Of a stretch of 64,000 bases of DNA, positions 27,758 to 39,919 are shown one piece after another. The notes under the pieces were generated by a model, which was given only the letters and a program-made list of their open reading frames with translations, was not told the origin of the DNA and searched no databases. The DNA comes from Phascolomyces articulosus (Eukaryota; Mucoromycota; Mucoromycetes; Mucorales; Lichtheimiaceae): assembly GCA_025677815.1 (NCBI GenBank), contig JAIXMP010000011.1:1426001-1490000 (forward strand), read 5' to 3'. A program made the position numbers and the translations under genes. How positions within the stretch are numbered: position 1 is the stretch's first letter; each line of letters begins with the position of its first letter.

Positions 27758-30540
27758 TTACTGAGCAGTCTCTTCACACTGATAGTCATCCTCAAAGTTC
27801 GCAAATTGGAACCATAAAGAATCTGGTGAGGCTGGTGGGACTTCGCTTGACGGGTCTTCTGGCGGTAAGATATCAGAAGAAGGTGGGAAATTAGAAGAAT
27901 CTTCGTCTACCATAGTATTATCAGAAAATAATAAGGATGGTGGTTGTAATAAACTAAGATCACTAAAGCCCCAATTGCTGAATGTGTTTTCGTCATGACT
28001 ACTACCGCTCATCTTTGTCCATGGTTCCGGTATATCTGATGACTGTTGTAAGTTATCTGTTGTTTGAGAAAACAAAAGATCTTCCCATTCTTGTGCAAGT
28101 TGTGATGCGCTTGTATTATTATTATCGTCCAATGGTGCTGGTTGAGTCAGTTCCTGATCAACAGGTTTCATATCTAGCAATGCATCGTTTTGTTGTTGAA
28201 TAATATCAGCACTTGATAAAAATTCATCATTGGTGTCCGTTAAATAGTCGTCGTTTAATGTAACTGGTCGTGGGTGCTGTTCCCGCAATAATTCCTCTTC
28301 GTCTTCATTGTCTTCCTCCTCTTCCATTTCTTGATCTATGATTTCATCGTCATTTGCTGTATACGATGTTGGTTCTTCAGTCATTTCTTCGTCATCTTCA
28401 GCAAGTTCGTCTTCCTCTTCTTCCATCTCGTCGATTCCGGACTGTAATGCTATTCGATTATGCATATCCGTTTTTCCTTTTGCCGATTCACCCTTTTCCG
28501 AACAGTAAGGACATGTATAATCGTTAGCAATATCTGTTTGCTCCACGCCAACACAATAAAGATGTTGCCACATATGGCATTCATCACATTGTATCATAGT
28601 ACCAGTATCTTCTGTTGGCTTTTCACATACACATTTGATACTTTCATTCGATTCATGCTCTTCATGCTCTTCTTGCTCCTCATGCTCCCCATGTTCTTCA
28701 TGCTCTTCTTCATTATCTTCCTCTACGAGTTCATCTCGCTGTTGACTACTATTATCTTCCTCTTCTGGACCACGTTCTTTGTATTTACATCGATCACGAT
28801 GATATGCCAGACCATTACGATTCTTGTATTTTTTACCACACGATTTGCAGACAAATACACGTCGACCTATGTATACACCAGAGCATAAAAATAAAAAGTT
28901 GATTATTATTACGGCAGATATTCATATATACATAAATTCATTTTATTTCATCAATATTTTTTTATTTTTTACTCTCCCACTGAAAAAAAAAAGATAAAAA
29001 TCATATTTACCATCTTCAAGAATAAGTGGTGGAGTTGCGCGTGATCTTCTTGATTGTTTTGATGTTACTGCGGTCGTCTTTTTCGTCTTGGATTCACTCA
29101 TAGAACGTTTCTTTCCACCAGGCATGCGTTTCTTTGATATTTGTTTATCTTTTTTATCCATCATTGGATTATTATCATCTTCATTATGGAGTGTTGCTGA
29201 TGCTAATTCAGATGACGACGCTATTGATGATACGGAGGATCGATGATGCATCATCATTCGCAATTGCTGCTGATGTTGGTGGTGATGATGCTGTCGTAAT
29301 CGTGCACCATTGCCTGATACTGAGCGTGTATTTAAAGGGGCTGCTTGATTGCATTTTCGTGATAATTTTATTCGATGTCTTTTATTTGAAAGTAATAACG
29401 CTCTGCTTGCTGTTGCATCATGCGATCCCATTGATGCTAATGCCCTGGCTTTTGCTTGATTTAATCGGATTTTAAGCAATTCACTCAAATATTTAATATT
29501 TTCGTGACGCAAGTCGCCTATGGAAGGGGGGCTATTGGCCCAAATTGCCATACATGTTTGATAGAGTGATGATGATGAGGATGATGACTGATTCGTAGAA
29601 TTATCTCCTGTGTTACCAGTGTTATCATTGCTAGTATTGTTGCTGCTGCTACTACCACCGTTATTACTAGCTGTTGTGTTTGTACTATTGCCATAATTAT
29701 ATTGTAGTTGTAGTGATCGCCGTGATTGCTGTTGATAATATCTTCGTGATGGTGATAAAGAAGCACGAGTAGCACTAAAAGTGTTGGGTAATGCGGGTTT
29801 TACGGGAGAGCTATGAGGAGATTGTAAAGGAGCTGAAGGGTCAATTCGTCTACTAAGTAGTTTAAGCTGTTCTGCCGATAATCTTCTATTGAGAAGGTCA
29901 TTATTGTTATCGTTATTGATACTGTTACTATGGTTATTGTTGCTACCAAGAGTCGCAGTTGTTGTATTATTGTTAAATTGATGATGACGTTTATCGTTAT
30001 GGAGATATTTCATCGCAGCTACCGTTTTGCCACCTGTTGTAGGTCGTAAACATGTTCGTTCCACACGGTGTTTTGTGGCTTTATATGTTTGAGGAATAAA
30101 GAGATCTCTTTTCTTGGCATTACCAGTTCTTATTGGACTCACATTTTCATCGTGCACAATAGTCAATGGGGTATATGAACTAGGAATAGATGACCTGGAC
30201 TGTTGTTTTTTTTCAACCACAATTGATGATGGAAGTGACTGCGGTGATGTCTTTGTAATGAAAGGTCGATTATTTTCATTATTATTATTACTGATGGATG
30301 TTTTGAAAGCAAGTTGTTGTTCTGTTTGTCGTAATGAATCGGTTTTATTTTCCAATGATGTAAACGGTGTACTGTTGTTGTTATTGTGTTTCCTGAAATT
30401 GTTTTTTGAAAGAAAAAAGAAAAAGAAAACAACATTCATTTAGGACAATAATGCCTTCGATCAAATAAAGTAAATTCGATGATATGAATAAAGTACCTAT
30501 TAGAGCTTAAATGTTTTGTTGAAGGACTTGCGTGATCCAT
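27758..30540 (-). CDS. PHD-finger plus C2HC zinc-finger nuclear protein
   Basis: Probable chromatin reader or regulator of 844 residues from three exons (30497-30540, 29011-30392, 27758-28866; 2535 bases, in frame). The start MDHASPSTKHLSSNR is on the short first exon. The middle is Asn/Ser/Gln-rich low complexity with a conserved-looking block WANSPPSIGDLRHENIKYL (around 29470-29540), whose family I do not recognise. After a basic stretch comes a C-x2-C-x12-H-x3-C finger (VCKSCGKKYKNRNGLAYHRD), an acidic His/Glu repeat, then a C4HC3 PHD finger (CVCEKP, IQCDECHMWQHLYCVGV, YTCPYC). The tail is long and acidic. PHD fingers of this form usually read histone H3 Lys4 state; the target here is unknown. 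Convergent with PRP28. Confidence 0.85.
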
Positions 30541-31496
30541 GACGCGAATTAAAAAGAAAGTGAGATTATAAAGAAGTGGTAAAAAGGATAAAAAAAACAA
30601 CAAACAGCGTATTTTTAAAATGTGTTTTATATTAAAAACTAGTCATGTGGACTTAACAAATGATAGTGCATACCTTTCATAGCTAACCTCCCTGTTTCAA
30701 TCTTTATTATTTTCTTTCCCTCTCCTCTTCTTACCTATCCTTCGCTTTGTTTTTCTTTACCTAGAATGATTTTTTTGACTATAGTTGCCTTTTGATCCTA
30801 GATTAGCAACATAACAAAGATATATGCAATTATAATAATATTTACGGTGACGAAGAATGTGAAACAAAGAATATTCCAACCTATTGACAATAAGAATTCA
30901 ATGAAATAACTACAACAATAGAAAAATGTTTACCAGTATTTTACGTTGTAGGCATTTGCTAAACTTACAACTAGAAACTTTTTGTAATAATTTTATATAC
31001 TATAAAGGTCTGTTGATAGTAACCATTGATGAAGAGGAGAATATGGAAGAAGGAACGGTGCTGCTTTGTATTTCATACTTCATACCAAGCTATAAAAATA
31101 AATGAAGAAATGTAACATTGGAAAAATGAATTTTTCTTATGGTCATGCGGATAAATCAATGACTGACAGTGCAAAAAAAAAAAAAAAAAAAAAGGACAAG
31201 AACAACTATTTTAAAAAGAAAAATATTTTATGTTCAATTATTTCTGAACAGTTGCTGATACAGGAAAAATTATGAATCGCTAATGGCGTGAGTGATAATA
31301 ATAGGGTTTTTTTATTTTTCAATGTTTAAAACTTATCTAGATAAACGATGTATTCAAATAACTTTTATATTTTAAACTAGGCAATCTATAAAATTAATTT
31401 ATGACGTATCTTATATTGGTATCAGGTAATAACTAAGTAGTAGAGAGTTATAGTATAAACTACTATCACTGTTGCATAAACACGCGTTATACCTTA
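30541..31496. other. Intergenic upstream of the PHD gene
   Basis: About 950 AT-rich bases, with a 20-A run near 31172-31192. The promoter of the PHD-finger gene should be in the left part. No coding sequence or RNA gene is recognised. Confidence 0.5.
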
Positions 31497-31617
31497 TTAA
31501 AGCGATATCTTTTGATCAGCTTTATTAATTTCTCCACTAATAGCATCTACCTTTTGATCTACATTGTCTATTGCTAAAGGTCCAGATAATCGTGTGAAGC
31601 TATTGGACTCTAGGGGC
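31497..31617 (-). pseudogene. Relic terminal exon of an unknown gene
   Basis: On the minus strand a TTAG acceptor is followed by an open frame with normal-looking composition (LESNSFTRLSGPLAIDNVDQ, then KVDAISGEINKADQK) and a TAA stop. No upstream exon or family is recognised. It may be the remnant of a host gene at the edge of the transposon-rich zone, or chance. Confidence 0.25.
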
Positions 31618-31787
31618 CTAAACTAACAAGTGCTGTGATCAAATCTCATTCTTCACTACGTCATGTCAAATAAAATAAAATAATATAATTTTTTGTTTAT
31701 AAAAGAAATGTCACTAGTTAACTACTAAACTCTGATTATTTTTCTTTCGCTTCACTAGTCATTACCGCTTGTTCAAAGATTGTCATT

Positions 31788-31937
31788 ATGTTTAATACAC
31801 AAGGACAACCTGACATTGCTCGCACGCAACGTCACCAAGCACAAGTTGTATAACAACAACAACTTATTGTATATCTCTATCGTTTGAGAGAGGATACACT
31901 GGTCATTACGCTCATAGCTTCAAGAATGCCTTATGAC
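31788..31937 (+). pseudogene. Relic exon interrupted by the hAT terminus
   Basis: An ATG opens MFNTQGQPDIARTQRHQAQ, followed by one TAA inside a run of CAA codons, then QQQLIVYLYRLREDTLVIT and LIASRMPYD, running directly into the hAT end at 31938. The single stop would be a CAA-to-TAA change. No family recognised. Confidence 0.3.
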
Positions 31938-31997
31938 TAGGGTTCCTCATGGTACGGTTCTTAACAGGAACCGTACCGTTAGGAACCGTGGAACCAT
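31930..31997 (+). repeat. Left terminus of hAT copy 1 with hairpin
   Basis: The motif TAGGGTTCC starts at 31938 and matches the ends of the complete hAT copy at 51551-56425. Just inside is a near-perfect hairpin: GGTACGGTTC (31951-31960) pairs with GAACCGTACC (31968-31977), then more GGAACC repeats. The eight bases before the end (CTTATGAC, 31930-31937) would be the target duplication; no partner was found in the window. Confidence 0.7.
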
Positions 31998-33526
31998 GAA
32001 AAAAAAAAAAGCTGTTTTATCAATTATTTCTTCAAAATAAGCAAAGTAACATGAAAATACAAGTAATCCACACATATCCGATCACTTATACCCAATAGTT
32101 ATTAAAGAGATCCATGAAATATGATATGAACAATAAAAAAAGCTATTTTCAAGTCAAATATTTATTAAAAATGTTGCATTACATTGTTCATACTCTACAT
32201 ATATATTAAATACATTATAAATGACTCCTAATGCCTACTAAATAATCAATGAGAAAAACCCCTACCATAATAAATACATTACTGTGTCGCCTTATGGGGA
32301 AAAAAGTATAACAAACTATTGTGCAAGTAGTTGCGTATGAAGGGAATACTTTTGTTGCAAAAGAAAAAGATTCGGTCATATGTCATGTGTAATAAAACAG
32401 TCCAATGGACTTCGTTATAAAGAATCGGTAGCTGTATTGAGTGCGTCGACAGAAGATTATCATCATTGTATTATGAACGTGTATCAAAAGAGTATTAGTG
32501 TTGATCGTTAAAGAGGACTGTTAGTGTATCATAAAATAGTAATACCATAATAGTTGGCCCATGATAACAGATTCCTAATAAAGCGTTTCCAATATTAAAA
32601 AAAGCTGCGTTCACTGTATTCCAAAGAAAACGATCGGTGTTATGCCCTTGAAAAGTATATCCAAAAGAAAAATAGGCAGGCTCCATTAAGTTATCATATT
32701 TGTTCATTGTTTCTCGTTTGTGTGATTACAAAAATCGAATTTCCAAAATGAAAAATGTGGCCGTGCTCAGGAAAGGTTGTGGTGTTGCAAAGAGGGACAG
32801 ATTGCCAAAATAAGAACTGTTTCTTTGAGTGGAAAAAATATCCTTAAGTTGACGATCAGAAAGTTGATATGAATGACATTCCAATTAGCTTGTCTTTGTT
32901 ATTGTTATTGTCAATCAAAGTGTCTTAAAGGTGCCAAAATAAACCAATAATGTTAATACAGTCAGAAGGTCAATATGAATGTGTTGTAAAATACATCTCG
33001 TGCTGGCTTTCTGGCTGCTTTGGTAATTAGGACAATCAAAAGTTATTTATCCGTTTTCGTTGAACAATCATAAAGATGTTGAAATTCTCTTATAAAAAAC
33101 TTTTTCAACTGTAAATAATGTCGTTGCTGTGCTGTAAAATAGGTGTTTTTCGAAATAATGTAACAATTGTGTTGATTGAAACGTAAACGATTATTTTTGT
33201 TACATCTTGTTGATTGTGTTTATTCCCAAAAAGAAAAAAAGATCCGTGTTGAATTTGTTTATGAATCGAGTGTCGTAAAAAAGTTTACGATACAAAAAAG
33301 TATCCCTATAGGAAAGAACGTAAAAGGGTACATTGCTATATCATAAAAGACAGTGTTTCCAAAATAAAAAAGTAGCCGATTGTTTGAATGGGTTGTGAAA
33401 GAGAATGTGTAGAAAAAATAATTGTTTGAAAAAAAAAAAAAACGGAACTACTTTTGAATTCTCCACCGACTTGCCAATTTAAGGCCAATATCCTCTTAAC
33501 TATCCCATTGATGTTATCAATATGCC

Positions 33527-33557
<31 letters not shown>

Positions 33558-33764
33558 AAACATTATCCCTTCGGTTGACAATAAGCTTAGGCAATGATTC
33601 AAGAGTTTATTGTTACTGTTACCATCAATAGAATATATATCAAAAGTATATATAACGGCTTTATTTTTTTCTAAATTATTTATTGATTATCTTTTTTTTA
33701 ATATACCTTTTGTTCTTACCACTGCCATTTACTTTTTTTTTTATGTCAATTACATTTTATAACA
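31998..33764 (+). repeat. Long 5' subterminal region of hAT copy 1
   Basis: This noncoding stretch lies between the hAT end and the transposase start. On the minus strand, 32480-33370 reads as diverged tandem-like pieces built around TTTTGGA, ATGTAACAA and ACAATCGTTT-type words. The same words recur in the matching position of hAT copy 2 (54840-55990); for example ACGGATCTT followed by T-rich TTTTGG occurs in both. Small open frames here (such as 32495-32707 minus) fall in this repeat text and are not taken as genes. The region includes A runs near 33429 and 33540. Confidence 0.55.
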
Positions 33765-34389
33765 ATGACTTTCCAACACGGTTCCTCATCTAGAAATCCC
33801 CTTGGCTCTCTTCATGACGATGATGTGGTAATGATGAATATATATTCTATTCTATATCCTATATGTTTTCTGGCATATCATACAAACCCATCTGTTGAAA
33901 TAGATTCTATACTTATAATTACCTTTTTCTTTTCTTTTTTAACAGACAATACCTTCTCCCATCCAACGTCAACTTTCAGCGATGTCTACTGACCTTACTG
34001 ATACTGAAGTTGAATCCATTGCTGATTCCAGTGCTGAACCCGTTGCTAATTCCCAGGAAACATGACCTAAAAGAAAAGAAAAAAGCTGGGTTTTCTAACA
34101 TGGATATGGTGATCGCGTTCAGGACAGCCATGGTGTAGACAAAATCAAGTGCATATATCATAAATGTGGTGAACTCCTTTCGACAGCTGGTGGATCAACT
34201 ACTGCTATGATCAAGCATTTAAAAAGGCAACATGGTACCACTGCTGCAAAAGGTCCCTATACTGGTGAGAAACGAGCTGGTGGTCCAATTCATTCCTTTC
34301 TCGTGGAAAAGGATACTCATGTCTTTTCAACTGACCAATTTAACAATTGCGTTTATCAAGTTCATTGTCAAAGGTAAATTACTATTCAC

Positions 34390-35252
34390 TGCTGTATTAA
34401 ACATACAATGGCTTCTTAATTATTATTCATAATAGAAAACGCTATTTACCCTTTGCCTCACTTGTGTGGTAATTATATTTGAAGCACAGCTACTGCGGCA
34501 TGGGTTATGCTTTTCTCCTAGGCATATCGTTCATTATGCAAACGCGTAATTCACTTCTTGATTCCCACCCTCATCGTTCACACGTTCTATAACTTCCATT
34601 ATTCACACAGTCTTATAGCATACGTAATTTAAATGATGTGGTCTATAAGAAATATGATACTGTAATACACACATAGTGGCAGTCCATCCATGATGAACTA
34701 TTTAGTATAAATAGAGAGATTATTTTTGAATCGTAATAAAACTTCACTAAATTATTTTGGGTCTCGTTGACTTATATTTGTGAAAAATATAGAATGTAGT
34801 AAAATAGAAAAACAAAGACAATAAGAATACGCTGAGACTGTTATATAGATTTATTTTATAAAAATAGTCATGATCAAACTATCTAATAAAATTGAGTCCT
34901 TTTATACTTTTTGATAAAGTGTTTATTTCTGATTATTTATTTATTGTCAGGTATGTGTTTATACAAGTCTATAGAAATGAGGATTGATATTTGTTATTGT
35001 TAATTTATGCCTTATGCTAAGAGGGCATTTATTCATTTCTTATTTTCTTATTATTGAACATTATACCTTATTTGGTATACCATTCTTATTCACACCATTT
35101 CATAACAATGGCGTTATTCTATTTTATTTATTATTCATTCTTTTCTTCCTCATTTTAATTTAGATACACCTACTTGGCATATTCTTTTCCTATGGACATG
35201 ACAATATTGTCTCCTGCTGATTTCTTTTATTTTTGATCTTATTGATACAACA
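34390..35252 (+). mobile_element. Solo LTR (family A), interrupted by LTR-B, in hAT transposase
   Basis: It starts TGCTGTATTAAACATAC and ends GATACAACA. It is flanked by the 5-bp duplication TTCAC (34385-34389 and 35253-35257). Copy 2 of the hAT reads CCATTCACCATGG at this point, which confirms the empty site. Without the nested LTR-B it is about 433 bases, like its relatives at 50929-51370 and 56760-57194. It carries TATAAATAGAGAGATTATTT (promoter-like) followed by AATAAA. Confidence 0.88.
34779..35203 (+). mobile_element. Solo LTR (family B) nested in LTR-A
   Basis: A 425-base unit starting TGTGAAAAATAT and ending GGACATGACA, with 5-bp duplication ATATT on both sides (34774-34778, 35204-35208). 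A related unit in the opposite orientation sits inside the Tc1 element at 48645-49073, again with its own 5-bp duplication. Orientation is arbitrary. Confidence 0.88.
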
Positions 35253-36375
35253 TTCACCATGGCAGATAATGTCGAATTACAAGAACTATTAAACATTGTG
35301 CAATCAGCACCTGCAATAGAAGAGGTGCAACTTCCTAGTGTAGAGATAATTACAAGAAAGGTATTATTGGCTTCTCTCCCCCCCCCCTTTTTTTTATATT
35401 TGAATAATCAGAAATACTAAGAATATTATTTTTTTTTTACCTTTTATGCATAGACCAAAGAAGTTTTTGAATCTTATAAGAAGCAGCTGCTTCACTTATT
35501 GAAGGATGTCCTGATGATTTCTTATACACTTGATGGTTGGACCAGCCCATATAATGATGCCTTCCTTGCTATTATTTGTCATTAGATCTGTACTACTACT
35601 TGGTCAATGAAAGAAGTTATTATAGGCTTTGAGCCATTGAACGGTCCCCACTTATTAGAAAACTTGGCAAAAGCATTCTTAGGTACTATTAAGGAATTTA
35701 GTCTTAGATCTAAGCTTTTTACAATTACTACTGATAATATATCCAATATGACAAAAATGGCTTGTATTATTGAGCAATATTGCATAGAAAAAGGATAGTA
35801 AGCTGAATTTATAGAAATATATTATATATTAGTATTATGAACATATGAACTGAAGCACTAATATGAATAAATATACCATGTTTTTAGGCCATTCTATATA
35901 AAACAGTATCATATCCTATGCCTTAGGCATATCCTTAACTTAGCCATCCAAGATATCTTGTAGTGGGGTACCAAAGCTCTAGATACTGAAAATGAAGAAA
36001 CTAGAAATGATGTTGCAGATAAAGGTACTAGTATTGCTTTGCTTAAAACCAATATTGATGATCTAGACCATGAGCTTATGAGTTCCATTAATAAGTTGCA
36101 AAAAGGAATCACTAAAATAAAGCATATTACTTCCTTTTTGTTTAACAATAAAAAAAAAAGAAAAGAAAAGAAAAAAGTGCCCATTTGATAAAAAATAGCA
36201 ATAAAATAACCATCTAATTTTCAATATATAAACAGATCCTCATCTCAACAAACAGAGAGGTTTATGCATCAACAAATGCTAGAATTAGGTTCTGACTTGA
36301 AGCTTCTACTTGATGTACCAATAAGATGGAATTCTATATATGTGATGTTGGCATGCACAACTATGTTGAAGGCAC

Positions 36376-36533
36376 TGTAATCCTCAATGATTACCACTCT
36401 CCTCTTTCTTTTTATATATATTTTTTTCCTATATTATTATTATTATTTATATCAGTTATATTATTATTATTATTATCAGTACCTTTTATTTTTATTATTA
36501 GTACCTTTTCATTTTTATCATTATTTTATACTA
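36376..36533 (+). repeat. Direct repeat D, copy 1 (breaks hAT transposase)
   Basis: It starts TGTAATCCTCAATGATTACC at the point where hAT copy 1 loses homology. About 150 bases, including the CTCTCCTCTTTC block and a T/A-rich tail, recur at 38648-38785. The TG start suggests an LTR end, but no matching end or duplication was resolved. Confidence 0.5.
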
Positions 36534-36672
36534 GAGACACATCAAGGAATATATCTCTAACAAATCTATAGTCTTTTCCCTAGAAATCTCTATCTTCTGA
36601 AAATCTACAAAAAGTATAATTTTAGAGATTTATTGGAGGTTTTATTTAGAGGCTTTTGGGAGATTATTATAG

Positions 36673-37418
36673 TGTAACTAAAATTCTACTTCACCTAATA
36701 TCTTATTATTCTCTCTATTATTATTTCCCTATATATTTACCATTCTCTCTTATCCCTTATATTACCATTTTGTAGATCCATATTATGTGGATCATCTAAT
36801 TATTTGTTATTCCCCTATTTAGTATTATCATACCTTCTTATTATTATACATATTCTTATTATCTTATACTGTGCAACATCTTTTAGTAACTGTGGTTATA
36901 AGATCAATTGATCTATCAAATCAATAACAGTTACTGCACAACTATTTCAAAAACATATAAATACCCTTCAACTTTTGATTCAATAAATCTTTACCTTATA
37001 TTTACCTTATAATTATCTTTAAAGTGAGTTATATTTTGGTCACTCAACGCCCACACAATTGGCTTGTTTTAATTTCATATTATTCATTTCAGACTTATAA
37101 ACTAAGAGTCTTATCTTAACATATATAACAAAATTGTTATTATTATTCTATTGAATTGATCTAAGACATCGATTCTACTTTATATTCTTGATTATATTAA
37201 GACATAACGTTTTCATAATATCCCTGAGCCTGATCTGCTTACATATAAAAGCATTATAACATCAAATATTATCTAAAACCTTTCTCCTTATAAATAATCA
37301 TCTCAAACTACCATTCACAATAAATGATATTATTGTTGGTGCTCACTAAATCATAACCAAAACCTATTATAACCTATCTCTATACACACTTTTAATAAGT
37401 ATAGACCTAAAGATTATC
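36673..37418 (+). mobile_element. Solo LTR-like unit (family C), plus orientation
   Basis: About 746 bases starting TGTAACTAAAATTC. Its reverse complement recurs at 44233-44959. It contains TATAAATACCC followed by CAATAAATC, a promoter and polyadenylation-like pair. The far end (expected GGTTACA) reads GATTATC, consistent with G-to-A and C-to-T changes. No clean target duplication is seen here. Confidence 0.65.
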
Positions 37419-38647
37419 AGAGATTTTGCTTAGAGATTTCAGGAAGATTATTTGAGATTTACTAAAGATTTTATATAGAGACTTACCTTTAATAAAGAAC
37501 TAGCTATATTTTAAACTGTAATAACAACTTTCTTATAAAACTAATATACTATGTACATATCATATTTCTGGGTATAGTAAGCATTCTCTTTGCCTTCTTT
37601 CCTAATGCTTATAGTTATTATTGAACTTTTTTATTACTATCTTATTCATCTTTAACAATATGGGTTTTGTTTTGGTTATACCCTATATATAAAAATACAT
37701 GTGCATATAATAAGAAATTAGATACATGGAATATTAAGGCACTTAGTTATCAATCTTTAGTACTTTCATCATCTACATATCAGTAGAATGTCAAAAAATA
37801 TTAATTATTACAAATTAATTATATATATATACCTGTGTTTATAAATATAATACATTGTCTTCATCATCAATATCATTTTCATCCTAGAAGTTGCTCAAAA
37901 TAAGTTATGTACCCTATTGTTTTATGCAGGCTTTTAAAGGTAAGTAATCTATGGCATCATCTTTAAGATTGTCATATAGCTGGTAATGGAATAGCTTTAC
38001 TTTCAACTTATCACCCTATACAACATCTAAACTAAGGTAGTATTTTTGTTTGAACAATCAGATGATTGATCTGTATAAAGACTTAGAATGCTCAATATGG
38101 GTAATCACCTTATTATGGTCAAGTTCAGTTAGATTTTTATTTTTTTGAAAATGATATATAAGTTCTTCATATAACTGCCATAAATGCTGCTTGTTATATT
38201 CAATTATTTGACTCTTTTTCTTATCAAAAATAATACTTTTTAGATGAGATATATTTCAGATAATACTCATTTTAGTATAAGTTTTGTTACCTTAAGTTGG
38301 AATTGTTGATTTTACTATTTCACTTCTGAGTGAATCTATATCTTTTTATAAAATGTTGATTTTTTTTCTATTTTGTTAAGTATATCAAGATGATTATCAC
38401 TAGCTTCAGCCATTAGTGATGAAGTTATTTCTATATAAAACAATGATTTTGATTATTAAAATAAAGGGGGTATAAGTACAATAAAGGGTAACAAAAGTTG
38501 TTAAAAGGAAGTAGAAAAGAATATACAGTAATTGTCAAAAAAAAAGTTATAGGTATCAAATAATAGGAGAATAGTTGTCAAAAGAAATAGTGATTATTAA
38601 ATAAAAGAAGAGTTTTTAAAAGAAAAAAGGCTGATTATTGTAGTGTT
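37419..38647. other. AT-rich decayed sequence
   Basis: No host gene. On the minus strand around 38080-38420 a decayed frame can be read (MAEASDNHLDILNKIEKKS, then HLWQLYEELIYHFQKNKNL, IEHSKSLYRS) broken by several stops. It may be part of a transposon accessory protein; family unknown. Confidence 0.4.
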
Positions 38648-38785
38648 GTAATCCTCAATGATTACTACTCTCCTCTTTCTTTTTATATATTTTTATTTCT
38701 AATTATTTTATTTTTTATATTTTCCTATATTATTATTATCATTAGTACCTTTTATTTTTATTATTATTTTGTATTAGAAATAGCA
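38648..38785 (+). repeat. Direct repeat D, copy 2
   Basis: Matches 36376-36533, starting TGTAATCCTCAATGATTACT and losing similarity after TATTAGAAATAG. Same orientation as copy 1, 2.3 kb away. It could be one LTR of a small decayed element or another fragment of a dispersed repeat. Confidence 0.5.
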
Positions 38786-39919
38786 GTGAAATCTATAAAG
38801 CTAAGGCCTTTTTTTCCACTTATACAACCAACTTATTGATCATCCATCTATTCATAATTATGTAACCTGCATATTGTTCCTAAATCTGACCTTGATATCT
38901 AATATTGAGATTTTTAATTATGAAATGATGTTACTTCTTGGTCCTACTTGACCTTCTTGTTTATTCTATCACTTTCAACATTATTCTCTATTGCCAAGGA
39001 TCTTAGCCAACTAATAACCTTCTGTCTCATTTATATATACAATATGATTGGATATTATTCCTTACTAAGTTGTCTTCTGCTAAAAATAATTAGTTACTGT
39101 GCTGCTTTGGAAAAAAGTATAAAAGGCTAGGATTTTTAAACTGAAATAATAATCATTGAACATTTTACTAAAAGACTAAATTAATATTCTTATCCCTCAA
39201 TCACTCAAATATTGAATAATCATATTTGTTTTATATTCTTGATATAATTTATATCTATCCAATTACTTATTAAAAAGCCTTATTTTATTTAACCACTTGA
39301 TCCAATCAATTCACATACAAGTCTTCTAATTTCTATAATAATTGAAGACCATTTTATTAAACATGTTGTTATAGTATATATTAATTACTACTGGTACTCA
39401 CTATATTAAACTACCTATTACCTGTAATCCACCTAAGTCCTATCTTAGAACCAAGGGTTATAGTGATATAGAAATAAATTATTAAGGGATTTTAAGAGAA
39501 GACCAGTACCCCTAATTATATATGATCTGCTATGATCAGATATTAGATTAAAGGATTATTCATATACCCAAACCATTTATACTCTATTATCAATAATATA
39601 CTTTATATATAATATAAAAATGAAATCATATAAATGGACCAAGATGTACATAGAATTGAATAGAATTTTTTTTATCTTTGAATTTATCTTAGATTTGAAT
39701 AAACCATGTTTCAAAAGACTTATTATATTATTGCTTTTATTTTTATTAATAACTTTTATTCTATGTACAGCACAATTATTATAAAAAGAGCTGGTAAATG
39801 TTATAAAAAAATCTGTATAGTTTAAACAAGTTGTATGGAAAAAAAAAATAAAATAAAAAGAGAGTCATCCTAAAGAGAAAGAAAGATAATGGATTGTTTT
39901 AAGTAAATAAAAATCAATA
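38786..39919. other. AT-rich sequence without recognisable gene
   Basis: Very AT-rich; only short open frames on either strand, with no domain recognised. Probably decayed transposon DNA, since it is enclosed by repeats on both sides. Confidence 0.5.

Larger units (their letters stand above)
33765..36375 (+). pseudogene. hAT transposase, 5' part of copy 1 (interrupted)
   Basis: The first exon MTFQHGSSSRNPLGSLHDDD matches the first exon of copy 2 (54553 down), with the intron at the same place. Then follow a BED-type zinc finger (IKCIYHKCGELLSTAGGST, IKHLKRQHG) and, after a solo LTR (34390-35252), MADNVELQELLNIVQSAP. Next come LDGWTSPYNDAFLAII, TWSMKEVIIGFEPLNGPH and FTITTDNISNMTKM, with the RNaseH-like Asp residues present. 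Stops sit at family Trp positions, e.g. after LAIICH near 35582, where copy 2 reads GHWICTS. The reading ends at WNSIYVMLACTTMLKAL, where another repeat begins. The remaining C-terminal end is at 50430-50594. Confidence 0.8.

Noticed and set aside
32495..32707. A 70-residue gene on the minus strand
   Set aside because: It falls in the same quasi-repeat family as 54840-55990 and has no homologue that I recognise.
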